Assembly (NCBI GenBank): GCA_021154885.1
Contig: JAJKHS010000004.1
Span: 1 to 64,000, forward strand
DNA length: 64,000 nucleotides
Direction: 5' to 3'
DNA from: Thermoanaerobaculum sp.
Lineage (GTDB): Bacteria; Acidobacteriota; Thermoanaerobaculia; Multivoradales; UBA5704
Part shown: one piece after another, positions 44,153-52,032 of the stretch
Layout: each line of letters starts with the position of its first letter
Numbering within the stretch: the first letter of the stretch is position 1
Translations under genes and position numbers: made by a program
Notes under the pieces: generated by a model
Database searches by the model: none
What the model was told of the DNA's origin: nothing
Seen by the model: only the letters and a program-made list of their open reading frames with translations

Positions 44153-45307
44153 TCACCTCCTTTCATTCGGCATTGCGGCCGAGTGTAGTACCGGGCTCAG
44201 CCTGAACCGTGGCGGAGCCAGCGCGGGACCGACGCACGGCCGGTGGTCATTGGATGTCAGGGTCAACCGGCGGCCGTCGAGAAGGGTGCGCAGGATGTCC
44301 TCGACCAGTTGCAGTGACAGGGACGCCGCGGCGCATGTGTGCGGGCCCCAGCCGAACGGAATGTAGGCTTGTTGATCATGGCCTGTGGCCCACCGCTCGG
44401 GCCGGAAGCTGGTGGGATCATCCCAGTATCGCGGGTGGCGGTGTACCAGATAGGGGCAGACGACCACCAGGTCCTGAGGGGTGACCGCGACGCCGGCCAC
44501 GTGGTGAGGCCTGGCCGGGCGGCGACCCAGCATCCACGCCACTGGCCACAGGCGCAGCGCCTCCCGCACCACCCAGGCGGGCTCGGCGTCGGTGGGCGGG
44601 TTGGTTCCCAGCAGGTAGACCGACCAGCCGAGGGTGAAGCCGACAGAGCCGGCGACGGCAAACACGAAAGACAGGAACACCTCGGCCAAGTCCGCCACCA
44701 GCGAGTCTGGGCCTGCCGCGCCAGCCACGACGTCCAGCAGGTCGGCTGGCTGGCCAGCGCCTCGCGCCCGCCGCTGCTTCACCGCCTGCGCCAGCTCGCG
44801 CGCCACGCGGAAGCGGAACACCGCGCGACGCAGACGGGATTGACGCTCTCGGGCCCCGGCCAGGACCGCGCGCTCCACGATCTCGTCCACCATCCGGCGC
44901 AGCCGGACCGGGCTGTCCGGCGCGACCAGCACGGCCGCGAGGTGCCGGTAGACGAGCCAGTTGCCGGCGTCGGGCCATTCGCTGGCCGGCACCAGGTCTC
45001 GCCGCACGGAGGCTGTCAGCTCGTCCGCGTGCGCGGCGAGGTAGGCGTTCAGCAAAGATCGGGCCGAGCGCCCGATCTGCACCTGCACCGAGCGTGGGCC
45101 GAACGTGCCCCGCCGCGTATGGAAGAAGTCGGAGTGCTCCTGGTAGAGGCCCTCGTCGTTGGCCAGGACGGCCCTGGCAGCCGCCGGCCCCGCGACGCAC
45201 AGTTGTCGGCCCGGCAACCAGAGGGTGTCACCTGCGGCCGGGAACGCCTGATCGAGGAACCGCAGCGGATCCCGACGAAACTGAATGATCGATTCCTGCA
45301 CTGCCAT
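44153..45307 (-). CDS. Cytochrome P450 (A), first gene of the peptide operon
   Basis: 384 aa from ATG 45307 (MAVQESIIQFRRDPLRFLDQ). K-helix ExxR in VREALRLWPVAW, PERF segment FRPERWATG, heme loop IPFGWGPHTCAAASL; the residue two after Cys is Ala rather than the usual Gly. The I-helix AGSVGFTLGWS retains a Thr but has no acidic residue before it. The last codons AATGAAAGGAGGTGA form the ribosome site of the peptide gene, so the P450 and peptide are translationally linked. Substrate inferred to be the encoded peptide. Only distantly similar to P450 B, so the two may install different bonds. Confidence 0.9.
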   Translation of the reverse strand: MAVQESIIQFRRDPLRFLDQAFPAAGDTLWLPGRQLCVAGPAAARAVLANDEGLYQEHSDFFHTRRGTFGPRSVQVQIGRSARSLLNAYLAAHADELTASVRRDLVPASEWPDAGNWLVYRHLAAVLVAPDSPVRLRRMVDEIVERAVLAGARERQSRLRRAVFRFRVARELAQAVKQRRARGAGQPADLLDVVAGAAGPDSLVADLAEVFLSFVFAVAGSVGFTLGWSVYLLGTNPPTDAEPAWVVREALRLWPVAWMLGRRPARPHHVAGVAVTPQDLVVVCPYLVHRHPRYWDDPTSFRPERWATGHDQQAYIPFGWGPHTCAAASLSLQLVEDILRTLLDGRRLTLTSNDHRPCVGPALAPPRFRLSPVLHSAAMPNERR

Positions 45308-45343
45308 ACTACGCCTACCCACCAGCTACGCGCGGACGCATCA

Positions 45344-45349
45344 ATTATA
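45344..45349 (-). promoter_or_regulatory. Candidate -10 box of the P450-peptide operon
   Basis: On the minus strand TATAAT (45349 down to 45344) stands 36 nt before the ATG of P450 A. The -35 region is weak (TATCTT at about 17 nt spacing). This promoter-like stretch is distinctly AT-richer than its surroundings. Confidence 0.45.
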
Positions 45350-45468
45350 GAAACATCACGTGCGCAAAGATAGGGCCCCGATCTGGGGCGCCCCGAGGCC
45401 CGCACGGAGCAAGCTCCCCGCGGGGTTCAGGACTAAGAGATGGGCGACGGTTTAGAGGAGCTGTTTTT

Positions 45469-45504
45469 CGCGGCTCTTGTCGCGGACGAGGCTCTGCACT
45501 ATGC
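45469..45504 (+). repeat. 36-bp stray copy of an internal priA segment
   Basis: 34 of 36 bases match 48098-48133 inside priA in the same orientation (shared CGCGGCTCTTGTCGCGGACG). It lies between the P450 operon and the second Uma2 gene and does not form part of a gene here. A likely trace of recombination at the island edge. Confidence 0.7.
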
Positions 45505-45528
45505 TGCTCCCCCTCCCTCCGAACCGAT

Positions 45529-45577
45529 GCCGGGGCTTCCAGGGCTGCGCTCGTCGCCGGAATGCGTTATATTGACC
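45529..45577. repeat. Right 49-bp direct repeat flanking the P450-peptide operon
   Basis: Matches 42557-42605 at 45 of 49 positions. The last six bases (TTGACC) are the -35 box of the second Uma2 gene. A shorter part (CTCGTCGCCGGAATGCGTTA and onward) also precedes the first Uma2 gene at 33592. Confidence 0.85.
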
Positions 45578-45600
45578 TGAGCCCGGAGACTCTCTATACT
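45572..45600 (+). promoter_or_regulatory. Sigma-70 promoter of Uma2-family gene 2, leaderless
   Basis: TTGACC, a 17-nt spacer and TATACT, with ATG 45607 only 6 nt downstream. Practically identical to the first Uma2 promoter, though the proteins have diverged. Confidence 0.75.
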
Positions 45601-45606
45601 CACCCC

Positions 45607-46470
45607 ATGGGTGAGCCCGCGCGCAAGCTGCCGGCCGACTGGGAGACGGAGACCGCTTCCGAAAACGCCGATCCCTTCCGCTACGGATGGCGGTGGCGTA
45701 GCGTCCGCCTCCCCAACGGCAAAGTCATTGACGAGCAGATTCCGCTGACCGCGGAAGACCTTCTCGATCCCCAACCCGGAGACGAAGTGGGGCAGAGCCA
45801 AGCGCATTGGGAGCTCCTGTTTCTCCTGGCGAGAATTCTCGACCAGTATTACGAGCTCCGAGACGACGTGACGCTGGTCGTGGACCTGAAGATGTTCTGG
45901 GGGATTCCCGGTTCTCCCCGCAGTTCTCCCGATCTCTCAGTGGTCCCGGGAGTCCGCGAGAAGTTTGATCAGGAAAGGCGCAGCTTCGACGTCGCCAAGG
46001 AGGGGGTCCGGCCCTGTCTCATCGTCGAGGTCGTCTCCTCCGAGGACCCTGAGATCCGCGGCAATGACTACGTGAAAAAGGTGGAGACCTATCAGCAGGC
46101 CGGAATCCCGGAATATCTCCTTCTCGATCCTCCAACCAGCTTCACGAGCGGTCGCCTGCTATTGACTGGCTACCGGCTGGGCCCTGACGGGACCTACCAG
46201 CAGATCCAGCCGGATTCCCAGGGCCAGCTGCTCTCCGAGACCACGGGTCTGCTCTTCGGGGTTGAAGAGGATGGCCAGGCCCTTCTCGTCTTCGAGGCCT
46301 TGACCGGCAGACGCCTGCTGGATCCCAAGGTGGAAAGGGCTCTGGAAACCCAAGCCCGCAAGGCCGCCGAGGAACAGGCCGCTCGCGAGGCGGAGGCCCG
46401 GAAGGCCGCCGAGGCCGAGATCGTGAAGCTCCGCGCCGAGTTGGAAAAGCCCCGGAAGCACGACCGCTAG
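45607..46470 (+). CDS. Uma2-family (DUF820) putative restriction-endonuclease-fold protein 2
   Basis: 287 aa from ATG 45607 (MGEPARKLPADWETE). Core residues are in SSPDLSVVPGV (Asp), CLIVEVVSSEDP (Glu-x-Val) and YVKKVETYQQAGIPEYLLLDP (Lys). The N-terminal 60 residues are nearly the same as in the 33650 protein, the middle has diverged, and the coiled-coil tail (AREAEARKAAEAEIVKLRAE) is shorter. Its last 4 nt overlap the end of the convergent NB-ARC gene. Confidence 0.85.
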   Translation: MGEPARKLPADWETETASENADPFRYGWRWRSVRLPNGKVIDEQIPLTAEDLLDPQPGDEVGQSQAHWELLFLLARILDQYYELRDDVTLVVDLKMFWGIPGSPRSSPDLSVVPGVREKFDQERRSFDVAKEGVRPCLIVEVVSSEDPEIRGNDYVKKVETYQQAGIPEYLLLDPPTSFTSGRLLLTGYRLGPDGTYQQIQPDSQGQLLSETTGLLFGVEEDGQALLVFEALTGRRLLDPKVERALETQARKAAEEQAAREAEARKAAEAEIVKLRAELEKPRKHDR

Positions 46471-47582
46471 CCCAATGGCTCAATCCCCCGGCCGGCGGCA
46501 TGGCGCCGGCGGAGCAGGAACCCGTGCACCAGGGTGTGCAGCCGGAGGGTGCCGGCCCAGGGATCGAGGCTCACCAGCGCGAGGTCGCGCAGCCGCTTGG
46601 CGAGCGCCCGCGCCTCCGTCGGGCCCAGGCCCCAGAGGCTCCGCACGACGGTGAGGGGAACGTCCTCCTCGGGCGGGAAGGCGGCGAGGTCGATGAGACG
46701 GTCGCGATCCTGGCTGGGCACGCTGCGCAGAGCGACCGCCACGGCCCGCCAGACGGCGGCGCGCCGGGCCTGCGGGTCCCGGCGGTCGAACCTGGCGGCC
46801 AGACCCACGACCTCGAGAGCGCGGACCACCTCCTGGAGCGCTCCGTCCAGGGCTGGCCGGCTCTTCCCCGCCCGCTCCCGGATCTGCCGGTTGACGATGC
46901 CGAGGAGCAACGGCCAGTTGGCGAGCCGCTTGGCCAGGGCCCCAAACGACCCTTCGCAGGCCCGCGGCAGGCCCGCGCGCAGCAGCGCCACCGCCTCGGG
47001 TGTGGCCAGGGGACCGACCTCGATGCGCTGAGCACCGGCCGGGAGGCAAGCGCCGTCGCAGGTGGTGATGAGGACCGCGACGCCGGCCGGGAGGCTCGCG
47101 AAGAACGTCCGGTCGGCGGCGGAGGCACCGTCGATCACCAGCAACGCGCGGCAGCCGGCCAGGAGCGCGCCGAGATGAGCGCCGGCCGCGGCCAGGGTGT
47201 CGAAGGCCGGCGGCTCCACCCGCGTCCGCCCACGGACGATCTCCCGGAGCTTCTCCAAGCGGCCGTGGGCGTCGAGCCCCTCCGTCAGGCTCGTCCACAG
47301 GATGCCGTCCGGAAACGCGGCGCGCACCCGCTGATCCCAGCAGGCCGCCTGGGCCAGGGCCGTCTTGCCGAACCCCTCGGCTCCCATGAGGCCGACGGGG
47401 GCACCGCTGAGCCCACTGGCTTGCAGAGTCGCGATCAGACGGGCCAGCTCACTCCGCCGCACGAAGCCGTCGAGGAACGGAGCCATGCAGCGGTACGCAG
47501 GCGCAGGCGGCGGAGGGGCGACCGCGGTGTATCGCTCGGAGGTCGGGCTGTCCTGTCGCGAGTACAGGTGGAGATGGTCCAT
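46467..47582 (-). CDS. Reduced NB-ARC protein lacking TIR and WD40 (relic or decoy)
   Basis: 371 aa. Aligns with the linker and NB-ARC part of the two large NLR-like proteins: AYRCMAPFLDGFVRRSELAR, P-loop GAEGFGKTALAQA, LITTCDGA, NWPLLLGIVNRQIRE, DLAAFPPEEDVPLTVVRSLW and the terminal RLHTLVHGFLLRRRHA. Walker B reads ALLVIDGASAAD, so the second Asp of the usual DDVW is lost. The MHD-type LHD is LHT. There is no effector before it and nothing after the winged helix. It may be a truncated relic, or a small regulator that still binds nucleotide. The frame is fully open, so I do not call it a pseudogene. Confidence 0.78.
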   Translation of the reverse strand: MDHLHLYSRQDSPTSERYTAVAPPPPAPAYRCMAPFLDGFVRRSELARLIATLQASGLSGAPVGLMGAEGFGKTALAQAACWDQRVRAAFPDGILWTSLTEGLDAHGRLEKLREIVRGRTRVEPPAFDTLAAAGAHLGALLAGCRALLVIDGASAADRTFFASLPAGVAVLITTCDGACLPAGAQRIEVGPLATPEAVALLRAGLPRACEGSFGALAKRLANWPLLLGIVNRQIRERAGKSRPALDGALQEVVRALEVVGLAARFDRRDPQARRAAVWRAVAVALRSVPSQDRDRLIDLAAFPPEEDVPLTVVRSLWGLGPTEARALAKRLRDLALVSLDPWAGTLRLHTLVHGFLLRRRHAAGRGIEPLG

Positions 47583-47750
47583 GTCGACGCTTCCTTCCTC
47601 TCGTCCTCACCCCGATACAGCAGGCGATCTTCGGTACGTCTATGCTATCGCACCATAGCAGATCCGTGCAGCCCTCGATATCTTGCGGAGGCCTTTCTGC
47701 AAGGGCTGGACCGGGGGCTGCTTCTTCTTCTATAGGGGTAATGCGTTTTT

Positions 47751-47850
47751 CAGGGACTCCAAGGACACCAGGGACCACCAAGGACTCCCCGGGGCCGGCA
47801 CTGTTCTCGTCCTTGCTGTCCCTGAAGTCCTTGCAGTCCCTGTCTTTCAG
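47751..47850. repeat. 9-bp-periodic GGGACANCA inverted array, copy 3
   Basis: GGGACTCCAAGGACACCAGG-type units on the left face CCTTGCTGTCCCTGAAGTCC-type units on the right. It lies between the reduced NB-ARC gene and the priA 3' end. The remaining 47583-47750 holds nothing I can name. Confidence 0.75.
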
Positions 47851-47855
47851 CCCGC

Positions 47856-50273
47856 CTACAGAAGCTGCTGCGGATCCACGTCCACCACCAGGTCGTACCC
47901 CGGATTCTTCGGCAATACCTCCTTCAGCAGGCGGTGGAGGTCGCGGAAGTTGGCGGTGCGGGCGAGGAGCTGGAAGCGCCACTGGCCGCGGAGGCGTTCG
48001 AGGGGGGCGGGCGCGGGGCCGGAGAGGCGGACGCCGCGGCCGAGCGGGTGGGCGGCGAGCTCGGCGGCGAGACCGGCGATGATCCCCTGGGCCTTGTCGC
48101 GGCTCTTGTCGCGGACGAGGATCTGCACCATGCGCGTGTAGGGCGGATAGTGGAAAACGCGGCGGAAGCGCATCTCCTCGCGGGCGAAACCCTCGTCGTC
48201 CTGGCGCAGGGCGGCCTGGATGGCGTAGTGGTCGGGGTGATAGGTCTGGATGACGACCCGGCCCGGCCGCTCTCCCCTCCCCGCCCGGCCCGCCACCTGG
48301 GTGAGGAGGTTGTAGGTGCGCTCGACGGCGCGGAAGTCGGGGAAGCCGAGGTAGGCGTCGGCGGCGAGCACGGCGGTCAGCGCCACGTTCGGGAAGTGGT
48401 GCCCCTTGGAGACCATCTGGGTGCCGATGAGCACCTGGATCTCGCCGCGGCCGAAGCGCTCCAGCAGGGCGGCGAGGCCGCCCGGCCGGCGCGCCGTGTC
48501 GCGGTCGAGGACGTCGACCGTCACCCCCGGGAAGAGCTCCTTGAAATCCTCCTCCACCCGCTCGGTGCCGGCGCCGATGGCCTCCAGGGCCTCCTCGGAG
48601 CAGACGGGGCAGCGGGCGGGCGCGGGGATCATGTTGCCGCAGTAGTGGCAGACAAGGCGCCGGTCCCGCCGGTGGAAGGTGCGCGGCAGGCCGCAGTCCG
48701 GGCAGCGGAAGTCCTCGCCGCAGGCCCGGCAGAGGAGCATGGGGGCGTAGCCGCGGCGGTTGCGCAGCAGGATGACCTGGTCGCCATCGGCGATCGCCTG
48801 GCGAATCTCGAGTTGCAATCGCTCGGAGAAGTGGACCTCCCCGGGCCGGCGGGACACCCCTTCTTCTCGCAGGTCGACGAGGATCCCCTCGGGCAGCGTC
48901 CCCGGGCCTGCCCGCTCGGTGAGCCGCAGCAGCTCCAGCTTGCCGCGCTCGGCGTTGAAGCGGCTCTCCAGGCTCGGCGTGGCCGAAACGAGGAGGGTGA
49001 CGGCGCCCGCGTCCCGGCCGCGCACGAGGGCCAGGTCGCGGGCGTTGTAGCGGGGGTCGATCTCCTGCTTGTACGAGCTGTCCTGCTCCTCGTCCACCAC
49101 CACCAGGCCGAGGTCCGCGACCGGCGCGAAGAGGGCCGAGCGGGGGCCGAGCACCAGCCGCGCCTCGCCGCGCCGCACCCGCTCCCACTCCTGGTGGCGC
49201 TCGCCCGTGCCGAGCCCCGAGTGGAGGATGGCGAGCTCGCCGCCGAATCGGCGCTCGACCGTCCGAGCCAGGGCCGGCACCAGGGCGATCTCCGGCACCA
49301 GCAGGATCGCTGACCGGCCGCGGGCGAGCGTCTCCTCCGCCGCCCGCAGGTAGACCTCGGTCTTGCCCGAGCCCGTCATTCCCTGGAGGAGGAGCGGCGC
49401 GAATTCGCGGCGGTCCAGGATCTCCGTGATCCGCCGCAGGGCGTGGGCCTGGTCGTCTCGCAGGACGATCTCCTGATCCTTCTCCGGTAATCCCAGGATG
49501 TGGCGGCCCAGCGACAGCCTCTCCACCTGGGTGAACTGGCGGAGCACCCCCTTCCCCACCAGCCGGCGGAGGACGGCCGGCGTGCACCCCACGGCCGCGG
49601 CCACCTCGGCCACGGTGGCCGGCCGGCCCACGGCGGCGAGGTAGTCGACCACACCGCGCCCCGCGGCCGAGCGACCGGCCGCGGCGAGGTGAGCGGAGAG
49701 ATCGCCCGGCGCCAGCTCGACGGCGTTGACGTAGCGGGCGGAGCGCGAACGATGGGCCTCGCTGCCAATCCGTCCCCCCTCGGCGAGGAGAGCGAGGACC
49801 TCGTCCAGGTCCGGCAGTCCGGAGCGCGCCTGAAGCTCGGCGACGCTCATCCGCCCGCCCTCGCGCAGGGCGTCGACGACCGCGGTCTCGGCCGGGCTGC
49901 GCGGGAGGGCCATGGCGCCGGCGTCGGTGAGCCAGACCTTGCGGTCTCCCCACGGCGGCAGGTCGGACGGCAGCATGGAGCGGACCACCTCGCCCAGGGG
50001 CGCCATGTAGTAGTCGGCGACGAACCGCGCCAGCTCCAGGAGGTCGGCGGTGAGCACCGGCGCGCGGTCGAGGACCTCCTCGATGGGACGGATCGCCACT
50101 CCCTCGGGCCGGCGCTGGTGGACCCCCACGATCACTCCCGTCAGCCGGCGCCGGCCCATCGTCACCCGGGTGCGCACCCCCGTCACCGCTTGCGAGGCCC
50201 AGGCGGGCGGGATCTCGTAGGTCAGCGGGTCCGGCAGGGGGATGGGGAGGGCGACGTCGGCGAAGAGTTCCAT
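47856..50273 (-). CDS. priA: Primosomal protein N' (PriA helicase)
   Basis: 805 aa. Restarts stalled replication forks. An N-terminal 3'-DNA-binding domain (VALPIPLPDPLTYEIPPAW) and winged helix are followed by helicase motifs: Walker A GMTGSGKTEVYLRAAEE, DEEQDSSYKQE (DEAH-like), SATPSLES. Eight Cys bind two zincs (CRACGEDFRCPDCGLP; CHYCGNMIPAPARCPVCSE). QMVSKGHHFPNV and QVAGRAGRG are motifs V and VI. A 36-bp piece of its 3' part is duplicated at 45469. Confidence 0.97.
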   Translation of the reverse strand: MELFADVALPIPLPDPLTYEIPPAWASQAVTGVRTRVTMGRRRLTGVIVGVHQRRPEGVAIRPIEEVLDRAPVLTADLLELARFVADYYMAPLGEVVRSMLPSDLPPWGDRKVWLTDAGAMALPRSPAETAVVDALREGGRMSVAELQARSGLPDLDEVLALLAEGGRIGSEAHRSRSARYVNAVELAPGDLSAHLAAAGRSAAGRGVVDYLAAVGRPATVAEVAAAVGCTPAVLRRLVGKGVLRQFTQVERLSLGRHILGLPEKDQEIVLRDDQAHALRRITEILDRREFAPLLLQGMTGSGKTEVYLRAAEETLARGRSAILLVPEIALVPALARTVERRFGGELAILHSGLGTGERHQEWERVRRGEARLVLGPRSALFAPVADLGLVVVDEEQDSSYKQEIDPRYNARDLALVRGRDAGAVTLLVSATPSLESRFNAERGKLELLRLTERAGPGTLPEGILVDLREEGVSRRPGEVHFSERLQLEIRQAIADGDQVILLRNRRGYAPMLLCRACGEDFRCPDCGLPRTFHRRDRRLVCHYCGNMIPAPARCPVCSEEALEAIGAGTERVEEDFKELFPGVTVDVLDRDTARRPGGLAALLERFGRGEIQVLIGTQMVSKGHHFPNVALTAVLAADAYLGFPDFRAVERTYNLLTQVAGRAGRGERPGRVVIQTYHPDHYAIQAALRQDDEGFAREEMRFRRVFHYPPYTRMVQILVRDKSRDKAQGIIAGLAAELAAHPLGRGVRLSGPAPAPLERLRGQWRFQLLARTANFRDLHRLLKEVLPKNPGYDLVVDVDPQQLL

Positions 50274-50286
50274 GGATTGGACTGCA

Positions 50287-50562
50287 TCACGGATCGGGTC
50301 GGCGAGAGCGGCACTCCTCCGAGCAGAACACCTCCGTCCCGCCGCCCGGCAAGGCCCGGGAGGCGGGGACGTAGGTGCCGCAGGCGGCGCAGGCGAGGAG
50401 GATCTCGGGGGACGGCGTCGAGGGCGCGGCGGCGGAGCGCGCGATCGGAGCTTGCGGCCGCAAGGTGCCGGAGCCGGTGGCGGCTCTCAGCTTCTGCATG
50501 AAGTTCTGGACCGCCAGCCAGAGGATGTACAGCAGCAGGAGCAGGACGAGGAGACGGCCCAT
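50287..50562 (-). CDS. Small membrane-anchored zinc-ribbon protein (PP0621-like)
   Basis: 91 aa. One N-terminal helix (LLVLLLLLYILWLAVQNFM), then a short linker and a Cys4 site CAACGTYVPAS ... VFCSEEC. This layout matches small proteins I know as PP0621-like; function unknown. Starts 3 nt after the TPR gene and ends 13 nt before priA. Confidence 0.75.
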   Translation of the reverse strand: MGRLLVLLLLLYILWLAVQNFMQKLRAATGSGTLRPQAPIARSAAAPSTPSPEILLACAACGTYVPASRALPGGGTEVFCSEECRSRRPDP

Positions 50563-50565
50563 CGT

Positions 50566-51195
50566 TCACGCCGCGTTGCGCTGTCTCGCCACCTCGGCCG
50601 CGAGCTTGGCGACGTCGGGATTGCCCGGCTGCATCTGCTGGAGCTTGGCCAGGATCTGGGTGGCCTGGTCGAACTTCTTGAGATCGAAGGCCAGCACCAC
50701 GATCTCGTTGTAGTAGGCCTGCCAGTGTCCCGGCTCCGCCTTCTGCGCCTGCTGGAACTGCTGCAGGGACTTGTCGAAATCCCGCGTCTCGCGGTAGGCG
50801 ATGCCGAGATCGGTCATGACATCCGGATCGTTGGGCTTCAGCTCCAGGTAATGCTGATACAGCTCCTGGGCCCGCTTCCAGTTGCGGATGTCATAGTTGA
50901 GGTTCGCGAGCTGCAGCACGGCCTTGGTGTCGTTGGGATTCTTCTCGACGTAAGCCCTCAGCTCCTGGATGGCCTGCATGCCCGGAGCACCGCCGCCGGC
51001 GGCCGGAGCGGCACCGGCATCGCCCTCGGGGGCGGCGACGGGTCCCTGCTCCCCGCCGGGGACGACGATCTGTGCCCGCATCTCGGGCGTCAGGCGCGGC
51101 GGCTGGCGGGTGGCCATCACTTCATGCATCAGGTATCCCGAGATGAAACCCACGAGGATGCCGATGGTGGCGAAGAGGAAATTGTCTCGGTTCAC
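50566..51195 (-). CDS. Membrane-anchored TPR protein
   Basis: 209 aa from GTG 51195 (reading VNRDNFLFATIGILVGFISG), one membrane helix, a Pro/Ala/Gly linker and then four or so TPR units (AVLQLANLNYDIRNWKRAQELYQH in parts, DVMTDLGIAYRETRDFDKSL, AYYNEIVVLAFDLKKFDQAT). A second GTG at 51213 is possible; neither has a strong ribosome site. Probably an inner-membrane assembly factor facing the periplasm; partner unknown. Confidence 0.75.
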   Translation of the reverse strand: MNRDNFLFATIGILVGFISGYLMHEVMATRQPPRLTPEMRAQIVVPGGEQGPVAAPEGDAGAAPAAGGGAPGMQAIQELRAYVEKNPNDTKAVLQLANLNYDIRNWKRAQELYQHYLELKPNDPDVMTDLGIAYRETRDFDKSLQQFQQAQKAEPGHWQAYYNEIVVLAFDLKKFDQATQILAKLQQMQPGNPDVAKLAAEVARQRNAA

Positions 51196-51196
51196 T

Positions 51197-51925
51197 TCAG
51201 GGCTCGCTTTCACGCACCGCGGTCCAGCCCCCACGGTTGGGGCTGCCGGTGACCAGTTCATTGGACGTCCAGGTGCCCACGATCCGTCCGTCGGCCACCG
51301 TGCCTTCCCACACGCTGTCGAAGCCGCCGCTGGCGTCGATGCGCTCCAGATGCAGGCGTCCCGACGCGAAGGTGCCGCGGAAGGAGCCGCCGGTCGAGCC
51401 TCCGACCTGGTAGGCGCCGCTCACCACCGTGCCGTTGAGGCGCAGGTCGAAGACCGCGCTCAGGTTCTGGGGCGAGATGGTGACCCGCCAGCGCCCGGTG
51501 ACGGCGTCGGACTGCCGGCCAGCGGCGGTCTCGCCCTCCAGCAGGCCGATGCGCCGCAGGCGTTCCTGCAGCCGCTCGAGCTGCGCGGCCACCCGGTCCT
51601 CGGCCACGCGGGAGGCGGCGCGGGCGGTGTCCAGCTCGGTCTGCAGACCCTCCAGAGTGCCGAGGGCCACGGAGTCGCCGGCGAGGGCCTTGTCGAGCCG
51701 GCCGAGGACCTCCTCCAGCCGCTGCCGCACCCGCCGGTGCTGCTCCCGCGCCTCGCCGTAGGTCACCAGGTCGATCGACAGGAGCTTGCGCTCGACGCGC
51801 AGCTCAGCCTGCACCGGGCCCTGAGCCGGGGTGAGCACCGTGGAGCTCTGGGCGACGGCCGCCGTACCGGCCGCCAGGAGCGCAGCCAGGAGCACGACAC
51901 AGAGCGATACGACGGATCGGAGCAT
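51197..51925 (-). CDS. Secreted coiled-coil/beta protein of unknown function
   Basis: 242 aa with a clear Sec signal (SVVSLCVVLLAALLAAGTAAVAQS). A helical middle (EAREQHRRVRQRLEEVLGRL, RVAEDRVAAQLERLQERLRR) is followed by a beta-rich end (GRWRVTISPQNLSAVFDLRL, GSFRGTFASGRLHLERIDAS) that looks like a small barrel. No family recognised. Its stop abuts the TPR gene start, so they are likely an operon. Confidence 0.7.
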   Translation of the reverse strand: MLRSVVSLCVVLLAALLAAGTAAVAQSSTVLTPAQGPVQAELRVERKLLSIDLVTYGEAREQHRRVRQRLEEVLGRLDKALAGDSVALGTLEGLQTELDTARAASRVAEDRVAAQLERLQERLRRIGLLEGETAAGRQSDAVTGRWRVTISPQNLSAVFDLRLNGTVVSGAYQVGGSTGGSFRGTFASGRLHLERIDASGGFDSVWEGTVADGRIVGTWTSNELVTGSPNRGGWTAVRESEP

Positions 51926-52032
51926 GCGGGCCGGATTGTAGCAGGGTCTCGGGGACCGCTGGCACAGGGCGCCTGCGGCCCATGTAGTTGTAGACTCCCC
52001 TTACAGCACGCACTTCGCTCCACGGAGGCTTC

